A stretch of 64,000 nucleotides of DNA. Origin: Saprospiraceae bacterium. GTDB taxonomy: Bacteria; Bacteroidota; Bacteroidia; Chitinophagales; Saprospiraceae. Location of the stretch: NCBI GenBank assembly GCA_016718205.1, contig JADKEB010000033.1, forward strand, positions 496,001 through 560,000. The letters are read 5' to 3'. Position 1 is the stretch's first letter; every line of letters starts with the position of its first letter. Shown one piece after another: positions 26,580 to 34,911 of this stretch. A program made the position numbers and the translations under genes. The notes under the pieces are model-generated. The model worked only from the letters and a program-made list of their open reading frames with translations. It ran no database searches and had not been told where the DNA came from.

Positions 26580-29500
26580 CGGCAATGGCAATGTAGCCCA
26601 GTTGTTAGCCTGGTTAAATAATCGTGGTGGCGCAGTGGCTACAGATCTATGTGGATCTGTAAGTTGGAGCAACAATTATACAGGTATAACGCCAGCATGT
26701 GGCAATACAGGCAGTACCACGGTCATCTTTACGGTGAGTGATGCGTGTGGCAATACCACGACCAGCCAAGCGATGTTTATCATACAAGATACGACAAACC
26801 CGACGATCACAGCACCTGCCAACATCACCTTATCTTGTGGATTTGCAAGCAATAATGCCATCGTTCAAGCATGGTTACAAAGCTATGTGGCCAGTGATGC
26901 ATGTAGCAACGTAACCGTAACCAATAACTTCACAAGCATACCCGCTACGTGTGTTGCGGGCAGTAATACAGCCACAGTGACATGGACAGCCACAGACGCT
27001 TGTGGGAAGGACGGCGACCGGTACAGCTACGATCACGGTGGTGGACAATATCAAACCAGTGATCATGACCAGTCCACTAGCACCAGTGGTAGAATGTACC
27101 GCTGCCAACAGAGCTGCTGCAATAGCCGAATGGCTGCAGCGAGCTTCGGAGGCGCAGCTGCGGTCGATAATTGTGATCTCAATCTGACACAAACATTTAC
27201 GGCGGGTACGCCTGTAGCAGGATGTGGTATGACCAGTACGACCGTTTATACCTATACAGCGACAGATGATTGTGGCAATTTTGTACAACGATTTGCCACC
27301 TTATTTATAATAGACAACACTGCACCTGTATTGACCTTACCAACAGCCACCAATACAGTAGCATGTGATGGAGCGATCACGACCGTGCGCAATGCATGGT
27401 TTGCCAGTGCGAGTGGTTTGGATGGATGTGGTGGTACAGTGACCATCAGTCAAAGCCTTGTAAGTCAAGACGAAAGCTGCGTAGGTACGGTTAATACGAT
27501 AACAGAGACCTATCTATTTACAGCAACTGATGCATGTGGTAATCAAAGTACAAACACAGCAGTATTTACCATAAGAGACGCCGTAGCTCCGACCATCATC
27601 GCACCAGCCAATCTAACGATAGCTTGTGGTGGCAATAATGCAACAGCGATATTGGCTTGGTTACAAGCATATACGGTGACAGAGGCGTGTAGTGATTATA
27701 TCGTAACCAATAATTATAATGGCTCCATACCTAACTTATGTAATGGAGGGCCAACGACAGTAATGTGGACAGTAACAGATGAGTGTGGAGCCACGGGTAG
27801 TGCTACGTCACAAATAGTAGTAACACCAGATACGCAAGGTCCAACCTTTGTCAATTGCCCAGCAGATATCACGGTCAATGTGGACATAGACCTATGTGCA
27901 TCCAATGTCATCTATAGCACACCGGTAGCGACAGACTGCAATGGCGTCGCAAGCGTCACAAGGACAAGTGGTATAGTGAGTGGAGGTGTATTTCCATTAG
28001 GAGCGACTTCGATTGTATTTACAGCAACAGACAATTGTGGCAATACCAGTACATGTAACTTTACCATAACAGTCGTGGATAGTGATAAACCTAGTATAAG
28101 TTGTCCTAGCAATACCGTAGTGGTATGTACAGATAACAATGTGTGTACTTGGGTCAGCGATGCAAGTGTAAATCCATTGGGCGTGGACAACTGTCCGGGT
28201 GCGACCATAAGTTATGTCATCACAGGTATGACACCGGGAAGTGGAACCAATAGTGCCATGGGAACCGTATTTAATTTAGGAACGAGCATCGTCACCTATA
28301 CCATAACTGCAGCCAATGGACAAACAGCAACTTGTAGCTTCAATGTAGTAGTAGAAGATTGTCAAGTACCGGTTATCACCTGTCCAGCAAATTTAACCGT
28401 GGAGTGTGCAAGTGCGACGCTAAATGCAGCCATCACCACATGGAGAGGAACCGCAACAGCAACAGACAACTGTACAGCAAGCCCAACGATTACTAGCGTC
28501 CTAGTGAGTACCAATAGCCAATGTGGCAATACAGAGACGAGATTATATAGATTTACAGCTACCGATGCTGCGGGCAATAGCAGCGTATGTGAGGCTATGG
28601 TCTTCATAGTAGATACGACACCGCCGACCATCAGTACGCCTGCAGCAAACCAAACCGTCCAGTGTGACGGCAATGGCAATGTAGCCCAGTTGTTAGCCTG
28701 GTTAAATAATCGTGGTGGCGCAGTGGCTACAGACCTATGCGGATCTGTAAGCTGGAGCAACAATTATACAGGTATAACGCCAGCATGTGGCAATACAGGC
28801 AGTACCACGGTCATCTTTACGGTGAGTGATGCGTGTGGCAATACCACGACCAGCCAAGCGATGTTTATCATACAAGATACGACAAACCCGACGATCACAG
28901 CACCTGCCAACATCACCTTATCTTGTGGATTTGCAGGCAATGATGCCATCGTTCAAGCATGGTTACAAAGCTATGTGACCAGCGATGCATGTAGCACCGT
29001 AACCGTAACCAATAACTTTACAAGCATACCCGCTACGTGTGTTGCGGGCAGTAATACAGCCACAGTGACATGGACAGCCACAGACGCTTGTGGAAGGACG
29101 GCGACAGGTATAGCTACGATTACGGTCGTGGACAATATCAAACCGACGATCATGAGGAACCCTATAGACCTTACCGTAGAGTGCAATGCTCCTACCACAC
29201 CTGCCTTGATAGCCGCGTGGGTCGCTAGTTTTGGCGGTGCAACTGCGGTCGATAATTGTGATCTAAGTGTGACATTGACCTTGATACCAGGTATTGCAGT
29301 GCCACGATGTGGAGGGACAAGTAGTACATTATATACCTTGACTGCAACGGATGATTGTGGTAACTTTATTCAGCGGTTTGCGACCCTACATATTATCGAT
29401 ACCTCGCCACCTCAGATAACTACAAATGCGGCCAATTTGACCGTTGACTGTGATGGAAGTGGTAATCTTACAGCTTTGAACAATTGGTTGAATACTAATG

Positions 29501-32500
29501 GAGGAGCAATCGCAAATGATGGATGTAGTGCAATATCTTGGACGTATGTTTTGGTAAACAAAATAGATTTATGTGGCGGCAATACGGGCACTTCAACGTA
29601 TAGATTTACGGTTAGAGATGATTGTGGTAACACAAGTTCAAGCACTGCTAATTTTATCATAAGAGATATTACACCACCGACGATAAGTACGCCTGCGCAA
29701 GTATTTTCAGCACAGTGCGATGGTTCGAACAATGCTTCTCAAATCCTCGATTGGTTGAATAATAATGGAAGAGCTGGGGCGTCAGATTTGTGTAGTAATG
29801 TAAGATGGACCAATAATTATGGAACGATAGTTTCTGACTGTGGAACAACAGGAGGCGTTTTAGTTACATTTACTGCAACAGATAATTGTAACAATAGTAG
29901 TCAAACGTCAGCTATGTTTTCCATTACAGATAGTAGACCACCCGTGTGGGAAATACTTCCGCAAAATCTTGTCATAGAATGCGATGGCTCATTAGATCCG
30001 TACAATCAGATTATTTCATGGTTGAACACTGTCGGTGGAGCGGAAGCTAAAGACAGTTGTAGCTTGGTCGTTTATAGTAACAACTACACTGGTCTGACCG
30101 ATGGATGTAGCAGTAATACAGGAAGCGCCCTAGTATCATTTAGAGCCACGGACGCTTGCGGTAACTCGGTGACGGCTCAAGCCACCATTAGTGTAGTGGA
30201 CAATGTTGGTCCTACGATCACCACTATGGCTAGAGATACCATTGTAGAATGCGATGGGACTGGTAATACAGCAAATTTAGCTACTTGGTTGGCTAATAAC
30301 GGTGGTGCTCGAGCTAATGACTTATGCAGTGCACCTTTGATCTGGTCCAACCAACTAATAAATACAACCACTCAATGTGGAGGCACAAGGACATCGCGAT
30401 ATAGATTTTGGACAACCGATGCTTGTGGCAATATCAGTGTGAATACTGAGGCATCGTTTAGGATCGTAGACACGACCATTCCAGTATTTGATACACCGCC
30501 TCAGAATTTGACAGTAGAGTGCGATGGCAATGGCAATATACCTCAAAGAAATGCTTGGTTAGCGGCCAATGCCAATCTGATAGCTTCCGATCTTTGTGGA
30601 CAAGTGGCTTCCATAAATTATGATTTAGTATCTGATGTAGATCTTTGTGGAATGACTGGTAGAAGCCTTTATCGATTTACGATTGTGGATGCTTGTGGCA
30701 ATTCAGCTACAAGAGAAGCAAGTTTTATTATTGTAGATACCGCAGCTCCTGTTATATCCGGTGGAGCTGATAAGAATATGGAAGAATGTACAGCTCCTCC
30801 TGCCGGCAATTATCCAGAATTTGATTTCTGGTTGACAAATCGTGCAGGTGCAACGGCTACGGATGAATGTGGTACGTTTGAATGGTCGAACAATTATAAG
30901 CCAGCCAATTGGGTAGTTCAGTGTGGCAATACAAGGTATGTAGATGTTCGATTCTATGCAACAGATGTATGTGGCAATATAGATAGTATTACACATAGAT
31001 TTAGCATTGGAGACGTTACACCTCCAGTATTTACTAATTGTCCGAGACCACCAGTCATTGTAGATGCTCCAGCAGGATGGTGTAGTTCATATGTCAATTT
31101 TTCAGCCGTCGCAGCGACAGACAACTGTAGTGCAGTCACTATTAATAAAATCGATGCTACAGGTCTATCATCCGGAAGTCTCTTCCCTGTCGGTTTGACA
31201 ATTTTGATTTATGAAGCAGTAGATTTATGTGGTAATAAGGACACCTGTGAAGTTAAAATCATCGTCAATGACTTCCATACACCGCCAACAATCGTTTGTC
31301 CAAGGGATACAATCGTGTTTAATGATCTAGGTAAATGTGGAGCCAAAGTCAATAATATAGCTCCAGTAAGTGTAGGTGATAATTGTAAAGACAACTTAGC
31401 TGTTACCTTTCAGGTATTAGACTCTACCAATACAGTGGTCAACAATGGAATCGAAGATGCAAGTGGAGAGGAATTTCCAGTAGGCAAAAATACAGTGACA
31501 TATAAAGTTTTTGACCAACCAATATTGCTCATTACTGAAATATTTCAAAATGGAACTATTTCTGGTGTCGAAATCGGAAATTTTGGACCGGCAAAATACA
31601 ACATCTCTTGTTTAGTAATCAGAAGGGAGAGCTCAGGAGTTATCCAAGATTTTATAGTACCTAATGGAACTATCGTAGGGGTTGGTGGCGTATATATTCA
31701 TAATTTCAGTGTCATACCACAAGGACAGACAGCAACTTATAGCATTAGATTTTTAAGTAGAGTAATAGATGCCATCACTGTAAATTCTGGTATTCTGATA
31801 GGAAGCAATTTTTATAGAAATTCGCCAATAGATACCGACAACCAGAAAGACTTTGTCATTGCAGATGTCTGTCATCCAGGCAGTTACGGAGTTTGGAATC
31901 CAAGCTTGCCTATATTTACAGATAACGGTAAAACAACATCACTCCAAAGCGAAGCACCATCTATGGCTAGCTGTAGCTTTAAAGTGACAGTTAAAGACAT
32001 AGAAGCGCCAAAATGTGGAATGTTTGATAGCTTATCATTTGTAAGGACAAATATTGGATTAGCTGCAAATACATGCATTAAATCCAATATAACAGTAGGA
32101 GCGGGTATTGTGGGTGCCGTTTCTATCGAAGATTTGAGGATTATTATTGGAAATGCTGGGGCACTTCATGCTTACCTAACAAGCCCAATGGGCACTCAAA
32201 TTAAGCTATTTGGGAATTTATGTGAAGGAACAAGTAATGTCAATGTAAACTTGACAGACCAGGTCGCAACTAGTATTGTTTCAGCACCATGTAATCCTTT
32301 GGGAGCCGCTGGCATTTACAAACCTTTGAATCCTTTTAAAGCATTTTTTGGAGAGCAGGCAGCTGGCGTTTGGTCGCTAGATGTGTATTTGGATAGTAAT
32401 ACCACTGGTACCATTACTAATTGGGACCTTAACATATTGACGGTTTCTCCTTATATTCAAGCCGATGTCACCATCAATAATGACCCAGGAAAATGTGCTG

Positions 32501-33099
32501 CCAATTACACTTGGAATCATCCAGTGTTTAATGACAATTGTTGTGAAGGAAGTATGACCGTTACGTACAACTTTGTCAATACAGTGACGGGTGTGACCAG
32601 TACCGAAACTAAAGTCATACTTTCGGCAAGCGGTGTCATAGACTTAGATGGAGCTAGTGTTACTCGACTGTTTGATGTAGGTATGACGACCATTATTTAT
32701 ACACTTATTGATAAGTATGGAAATGAATCGGAATGCGGATTTAAAGTCACGGTCTTAGATAAAGAGCCACCGACTTTCCCATTTGGATGTCAGGATGTTA
32801 CGATAACACTGGCACCAGGAGAGTGTTTTTACGACCTAAAAGATGATCCAAAATTTGTCGATAATTGTGCAGCAAATATAATTCAGTATTGTGACGTAAA
32901 CGGCAAGCCATATGATATCACCAAAATTCCAGTAGGAAATAATATTATAATCATAAAAGTGACTGATATTTATGGTAATGCGGCAAGTTGTGAGATAAAA
33001 GTATCCGTATTTAAGCACAAGTCAACCAGTAATACGCTTGTTTGTAATGGCAATATAAATGTATCCTGGACGCCAACTCGAAGCAGTCATCAACGCTGA
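26461..33099 (+). CDS. Giant adhesin, segment 3: macro-repeats B and C, Ig-like units, lamin-tail-like domain, P-domain
   Basis: The correct frame begins at about 26537; earlier codons only mirror segment 2. Residues about 26-900 are Ig-like/HYR modules of macro-repeats B and C. About 900-1530 are diverged Ig-like units (VECDGTGN, WLANNGGA, TTDACGN). Then come HYR domains (FTNCPRPPVIVDAPAGWCSS). About 1684-1835 form a lamin-tail-like domain (LLITEIFQNGTISGVEIGN) nested within an HYR domain. About 1847-1997 form a proprotein-convertase P-domain (IGNAGALHAYLTSPMGT, GVWSLDVYLDSNTTGTITNW). Two more HYR domains follow. Residues 181-225 are read in a shifted but compensated frame. The stop at 33099 follows two 1-base losses near 33068-33078. 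Confidence 0.75.
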   Translation: MQPSPHGEEPQQQQTTVQQAQRLLAPTISTPAANQTVQCDGNGNVAQLLAWLNNRGGAVATDLCGSVSWSNNYTGITPACGNTGSTTVIFTVSDACGNTTTSQAMFIIQDTTNPTITAPANITLSCGFASNNAIVQAWLQSYVASDACSNVTVTNNFTSIPATCVAGSNTATVTWTATDACGKDGDRYSYDHGGGQYQTSDHDQSTSTSGRMYRCQQSCCNSRMAAASFGGAAAVDNCDLNLTQTFTAGTPVAGCGMTSTTVYTYTATDDCGNFVQRFATLFIIDNTAPVLTLPTATNTVACDGAITTVRNAWFASASGLDGCGGTVTISQSLVSQDESCVGTVNTITETYLFTATDACGNQSTNTAVFTIRDAVAPTIIAPANLTIACGGNNATAILAWLQAYTVTEACSDYIVTNNYNGSIPNLCNGGPTTVMWTVTDECGATGSATSQIVVTPDTQGPTFVNCPADITVNVDIDLCASNVIYSTPVATDCNGVASVTRTSGIVSGGVFPLGATSIVFTATDNCGNTSTCNFTITVVDSDKPSISCPSNTVVVCTDNNVCTWVSDASVNPLGVDNCPGATISYVITGMTPGSGTNSAMGTVFNLGTSIVTYTITAANGQTATCSFNVVVEDCQVPVITCPANLTVECASATLNAAITTWRGTATATDNCTASPTITSVLVSTNSQCGNTETRLYRFTATDAAGNSSVCEAMVFIVDTTPPTISTPAANQTVQCDGNGNVAQLLAWLNNRGGAVATDLCGSVSWSNNYTGITPACGNTGSTTVIFTVSDACGNTTTSQAMFIIQDTTNPTITAPANITLSCGFAGNDAIVQAWLQSYVTSDACSTVTVTNNFTSIPATCVAGSNTATVTWTATDACGRTATGIATITVVDNIKPTIMRNPIDLTVECNAPTTPALIAAWVASFGGATAVDNCDLSVTLTLIPGIAVPRCGGTSSTLYTLTATDDCGNFIQRFATLHIIDTSPPQITTNAANLTVDCDGSGNLTALNNWLNTNGGAIANDGCSAISWTYVLVNKIDLCGGNTGTSTYRFTVRDDCGNTSSSTANFIIRDITPPTISTPAQVFSAQCDGSNNASQILDWLNNNGRAGASDLCSNVRWTNNYGTIVSDCGTTGGVLVTFTATDNCNNSSQTSAMFSITDSRPPVWEILPQNLVIECDGSLDPYNQIISWLNTVGGAEAKDSCSLVVYSNNYTGLTDGCSSNTGSALVSFRATDACGNSVTAQATISVVDNVGPTITTMARDTIVECDGTGNTANLATWLANNGGARANDLCSAPLIWSNQLINTTTQCGGTRTSRYRFWTTDACGNISVNTEASFRIVDTTIPVFDTPPQNLTVECDGNGNIPQRNAWLAANANLIASDLCGQVASINYDLVSDVDLCGMTGRSLYRFTIVDACGNSATREASFIIVDTAAPVISGGADKNMEECTAPPAGNYPEFDFWLTNRAGATATDECGTFEWSNNYKPANWVVQCGNTRYVDVRFYATDVCGNIDSITHRFSIGDVTPPVFTNCPRPPVIVDAPAGWCSSYVNFSAVAATDNCSAVTINKIDATGLSSGSLFPVGLTILIYEAVDLCGNKDTCEVKIIVNDFHTPPTIVCPRDTIVFNDLGKCGAKVNNIAPVSVGDNCKDNLAVTFQVLDSTNTVVNNGIEDASGEEFPVGKNTVTYKVFDQPILLITEIFQNGTISGVEIGNFGPAKYNISCLVIRRESSGVIQDFIVPNGTIVGVGGVYIHNFSVIPQGQTATYSIRFLSRVIDAITVNSGILIGSNFYRNSPIDTDNQKDFVIADVCHPGSYGVWNPSLPIFTDNGKTTSLQSEAPSMASCSFKVTVKDIEAPKCGMFDSLSFVRTNIGLAANTCIKSNITVGAGIVGAVSIEDLRIIIGNAGALHAYLTSPMGTQIKLFGNLCEGTSNVNVNLTDQVATSIVSAPCNPLGAAGIYKPLNPFKAFFGEQAAGVWSLDVYLDSNTTGTITNWDLNILTVSPYIQADVTINNDPGKCAANYTWNHPVFNDNCCEGSMTVTYNFVNTVTGVTSTETKVILSASGVIDLDGASVTRLFDVGMTTIIYTLIDKYGNESECGFKVTVLDKEPPTFPFGCQDVTITLAPGECFYDLKDDPKFVDNCAANIIQYCDVNGKPYDITKIPVGNNIIIIKVTDIYGNAASCEIKVSVFKHKSTSNTLVCNGNINVSWTPTRSSHQR
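26463..28425 (+). repeat. Macro-repeat copy B (1,963 bp)
   Basis: Copy B equals the 2,085-bp unit minus a 125-base deletion at about 26535 (corresponding to 28498-28622 of copy C) plus 3 inserted bases (one G near 27004, two bases near 27131). The arithmetic fits exactly. Otherwise it is nearly identical to copy A. Confidence 0.85.
28426..29150 (+). repeat. Macro-repeat copy C (partial, about 725 bp)
   Basis: Copy C matches A closely for about 725 bases and carries the undeleted form of the segment missing from B. Identity falls after the phrase TGGACAATATCAAACCG, near 29145, where the protein continues with diverged modules. Confidence 0.8.
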
Positions 33100-34657
33100 T
33101 ATGCTCTTAAAAGGTGATCAATATTCTTGTTATGAAGATTATTGCATTGTGATAAAAGATGTTTCCGGAAAAATACATCCCAACCTATTTAAACTCGAAG
33201 ATGTAGGCAAACGGTTTACGGTTTCTATATGCGATTGCTTAAACAGTAATAATTGTTGTTGGGGATATGTAAATATTGAGTTGAAGTTGATTCCTAAAAT
33301 ATTGTGTCCGGTAGACCTTACTTTAGCTTGTAATGAAGATCCTCTAGCGAGATACCCTGTAGGTCACCCATTGGAAAATCAATTGATCACAGGCGAAGCA
33401 AAAGTAGAATCATGTGTAGAAAATCCAAGGATTAGTTTTGTAGATCACGTTGAAAACAATGGGACATGTTCTAATCCAAGAGCGATTTTGACTAGACGAT
33501 GGAAAGTCAAAGGCGATAATGGCGTAGAGGCTACTTGTGACCAGACCATTACATTTGATGCATTTAAACTTGCCAATGTAGTGTTCCCGAAAGACTTAAT
33601 TGCCAATACAGCATTGAAGTGTAGTGAAGTGGCGCTGGATAACAATCTGACCAAACCTACGAACACAGGATATCCTACCATAGACAGCAGACCTATTTTT
33701 GGTAAACATTACTGTGACATCAATGTAGGTTACAACGATCAGATTTTGCAAGATGCCAATTGTCCAGCTGCTTACGAAATTTTGAGATTCTGGTTTATTA
33801 GAAATGAATGTGCACCGCTAATCTTAGGAATAAATCCTTATATCCACATCCAATCTATAAAAGTAGATGACCGAGAAGCTCCGATTATCGACAGATTGGT
33901 GGACGTAACCATAAGTACTAATCCATGGAGTTGTCATGGCACATTGAAATTGCCAAAAGAGCCTTTTTATGACAAGTGCAGTATGTCTTCAATAAAATGG
34001 AATGTACCTTATGGATTTGTAAGAGACTCAGTCATCGAGCAACTGCCAATAGGTATATCTACGATCACAGCCAAAGTAACAGATATGTGCGGCAATGTAG
34101 CCAAAGGTTCATTTGATGTTACAGTAATCGACGCTGCACCACCTATACCTGTAGCGAAACAAAACATAGTAGTAAGTTTAAGTGGATCAGACACAGCAGA
34201 TGCAAGTGCAAAATTGTTTGCAACAAGTGTAGACAATGGATCACATGACAACTGTAGTGATGTAAGAATCGAGATCAGAAGAGCTTTGGATGCTCCTTCA
34301 TGTTCAAACGTAGGATATTACGGACACAACAATAACAGAACATACAGCAGTATGCCTGGTATTAATTTCTCTACTAGCTCATCTCCTACAGCAAATATCA
34401 ACTGGACATGGACAAGCAATAGTGGAAGCAGAACAAGAGATGCAGGAGTAAGTCCATCCAATATGAACTGGAAAGTAGTCTTGATAGATGAGGCTCAGGG
34501 ACAATGGACATGGAGAGATATGAGTGTAGTAAATGGCGCAACTGTAGTAAGACCACAATTCTGGGACTACACAGGAACAGTCGGTGCAGGATCGACATGG
34601 ACAACATCATTGGCAATATCACGAGAGCAGATGCTACTAAGTTACACAATTTCTTAG
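33059..34657 (+). CDS. Giant adhesin, segment 4: cysteine-rich C-terminal region
   Basis: 532 codons, the first ten or so being out-of-frame lead-in. The true sequence resumes at EAVINADMLLKGDQYSCYED, a stretch typical of Saprospiraceae HYR proteins. Further along are cysteine-containing beta modules (CPVDLTLACNEDP, DATCDQ-like, TDMCGNVAKGSFDVTVID). Insertion of C at about 33068 and G at about 33078 joins it to segment 3 as NVSLDANCEAVINAD. The stop at 34657 is caused by one G missing from a GGG run near 34613. Confidence 0.7.
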   Translation: MYPGRQLEAVINADMLLKGDQYSCYEDYCIVIKDVSGKIHPNLFKLEDVGKRFTVSICDCLNSNNCCWGYVNIELKLIPKILCPVDLTLACNEDPLARYPVGHPLENQLITGEAKVESCVENPRISFVDHVENNGTCSNPRAILTRRWKVKGDNGVEATCDQTITFDAFKLANVVFPKDLIANTALKCSEVALDNNLTKPTNTGYPTIDSRPIFGKHYCDINVGYNDQILQDANCPAAYEILRFWFIRNECAPLILGINPYIHIQSIKVDDREAPIIDRLVDVTISTNPWSCHGTLKLPKEPFYDKCSMSSIKWNVPYGFVRDSVIEQLPIGISTITAKVTDMCGNVAKGSFDVTVIDAAPPIPVAKQNIVVSLSGSDTADASAKLFATSVDNGSHDNCSDVRIEIRRALDAPSCSNVGYYGHNNNRTYSSMPGINFSTSSSPTANINWTWTSNSGSRTRDAGVSPSNMNWKVVLIDEAQGQWTWRDMSVVNGATVVRPQFWDYTGTVGAGSTWTTSLAISREQMLLSYTIS

Positions 34658-34911
34658 ATAGTGACGGTGGTAAATTTGTGAAATTCTGTTGTGTGGATAT
34701 ACCTGCAGGACAGGCATTCGGATTACATGATGTACAGATGAGAGTGTGGGATGATGGTAACAAAGACGGATGTATCGGATGTTGGGTATTAGCAACAGAT
34801 GCAAATCCAAATCCACAGCAAGACAACTTCAATGAGACGTGGTCAACTATCAGAGTTGAAAACAACAATCCACCATTGTTAGTATGTCCTAAAGATGCCA
34901 CGATCTTCTGA
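34504..34911 (+). CDS. Giant adhesin, segment 5: short bridging segment
   Basis: The real part runs from about 34613 to 34905 (GNITRADATKLHNFLDSDGG, FCCVDIPAGQAFGLHDVQ, DDGNKDGCIGCWVLATDAN). The earlier codons duplicate segment 4 in another frame. It ends NPPLLVCPKDATI, the start of an HYR-type module cut by a 2-base loss just before the false stop. Confidence 0.65.
   Translation: MDMERYECSKWRNCSKTTILGLHRNSRCRIDMDNIIGNITRADATKLHNFLDSDGGKFVKFCCVDIPAGQAFGLHDVQMRVWDDGNKDGCIGCWVLATDANPNPQQDNFNETWSTIRVENNNPPLLVCPKDATIF

Noticed and set aside
24381..29150. Regular repeats as a CRISPR array
   Set aside because: Units are 2 kb protein-coding modules, continuous in frame, with no short repeat/unique spacer pattern and no cas genes.
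18915..31394. Numerous minus-strand open frames of 60-150 codons across the adhesin
   Set aside because: They are antisense shadows of a repetitive, stop-poor coding strand, repeat with the macro-repeat, and have no family features.
33059..34911. Programmed ribosomal frameshifting between adhesin segments
   Set aside because: The joins need insertion of 1-2 bases at different kinds of sites, with no slippery heptamer or downstream pseudoknot, and similar defects occur across unrelated genes.
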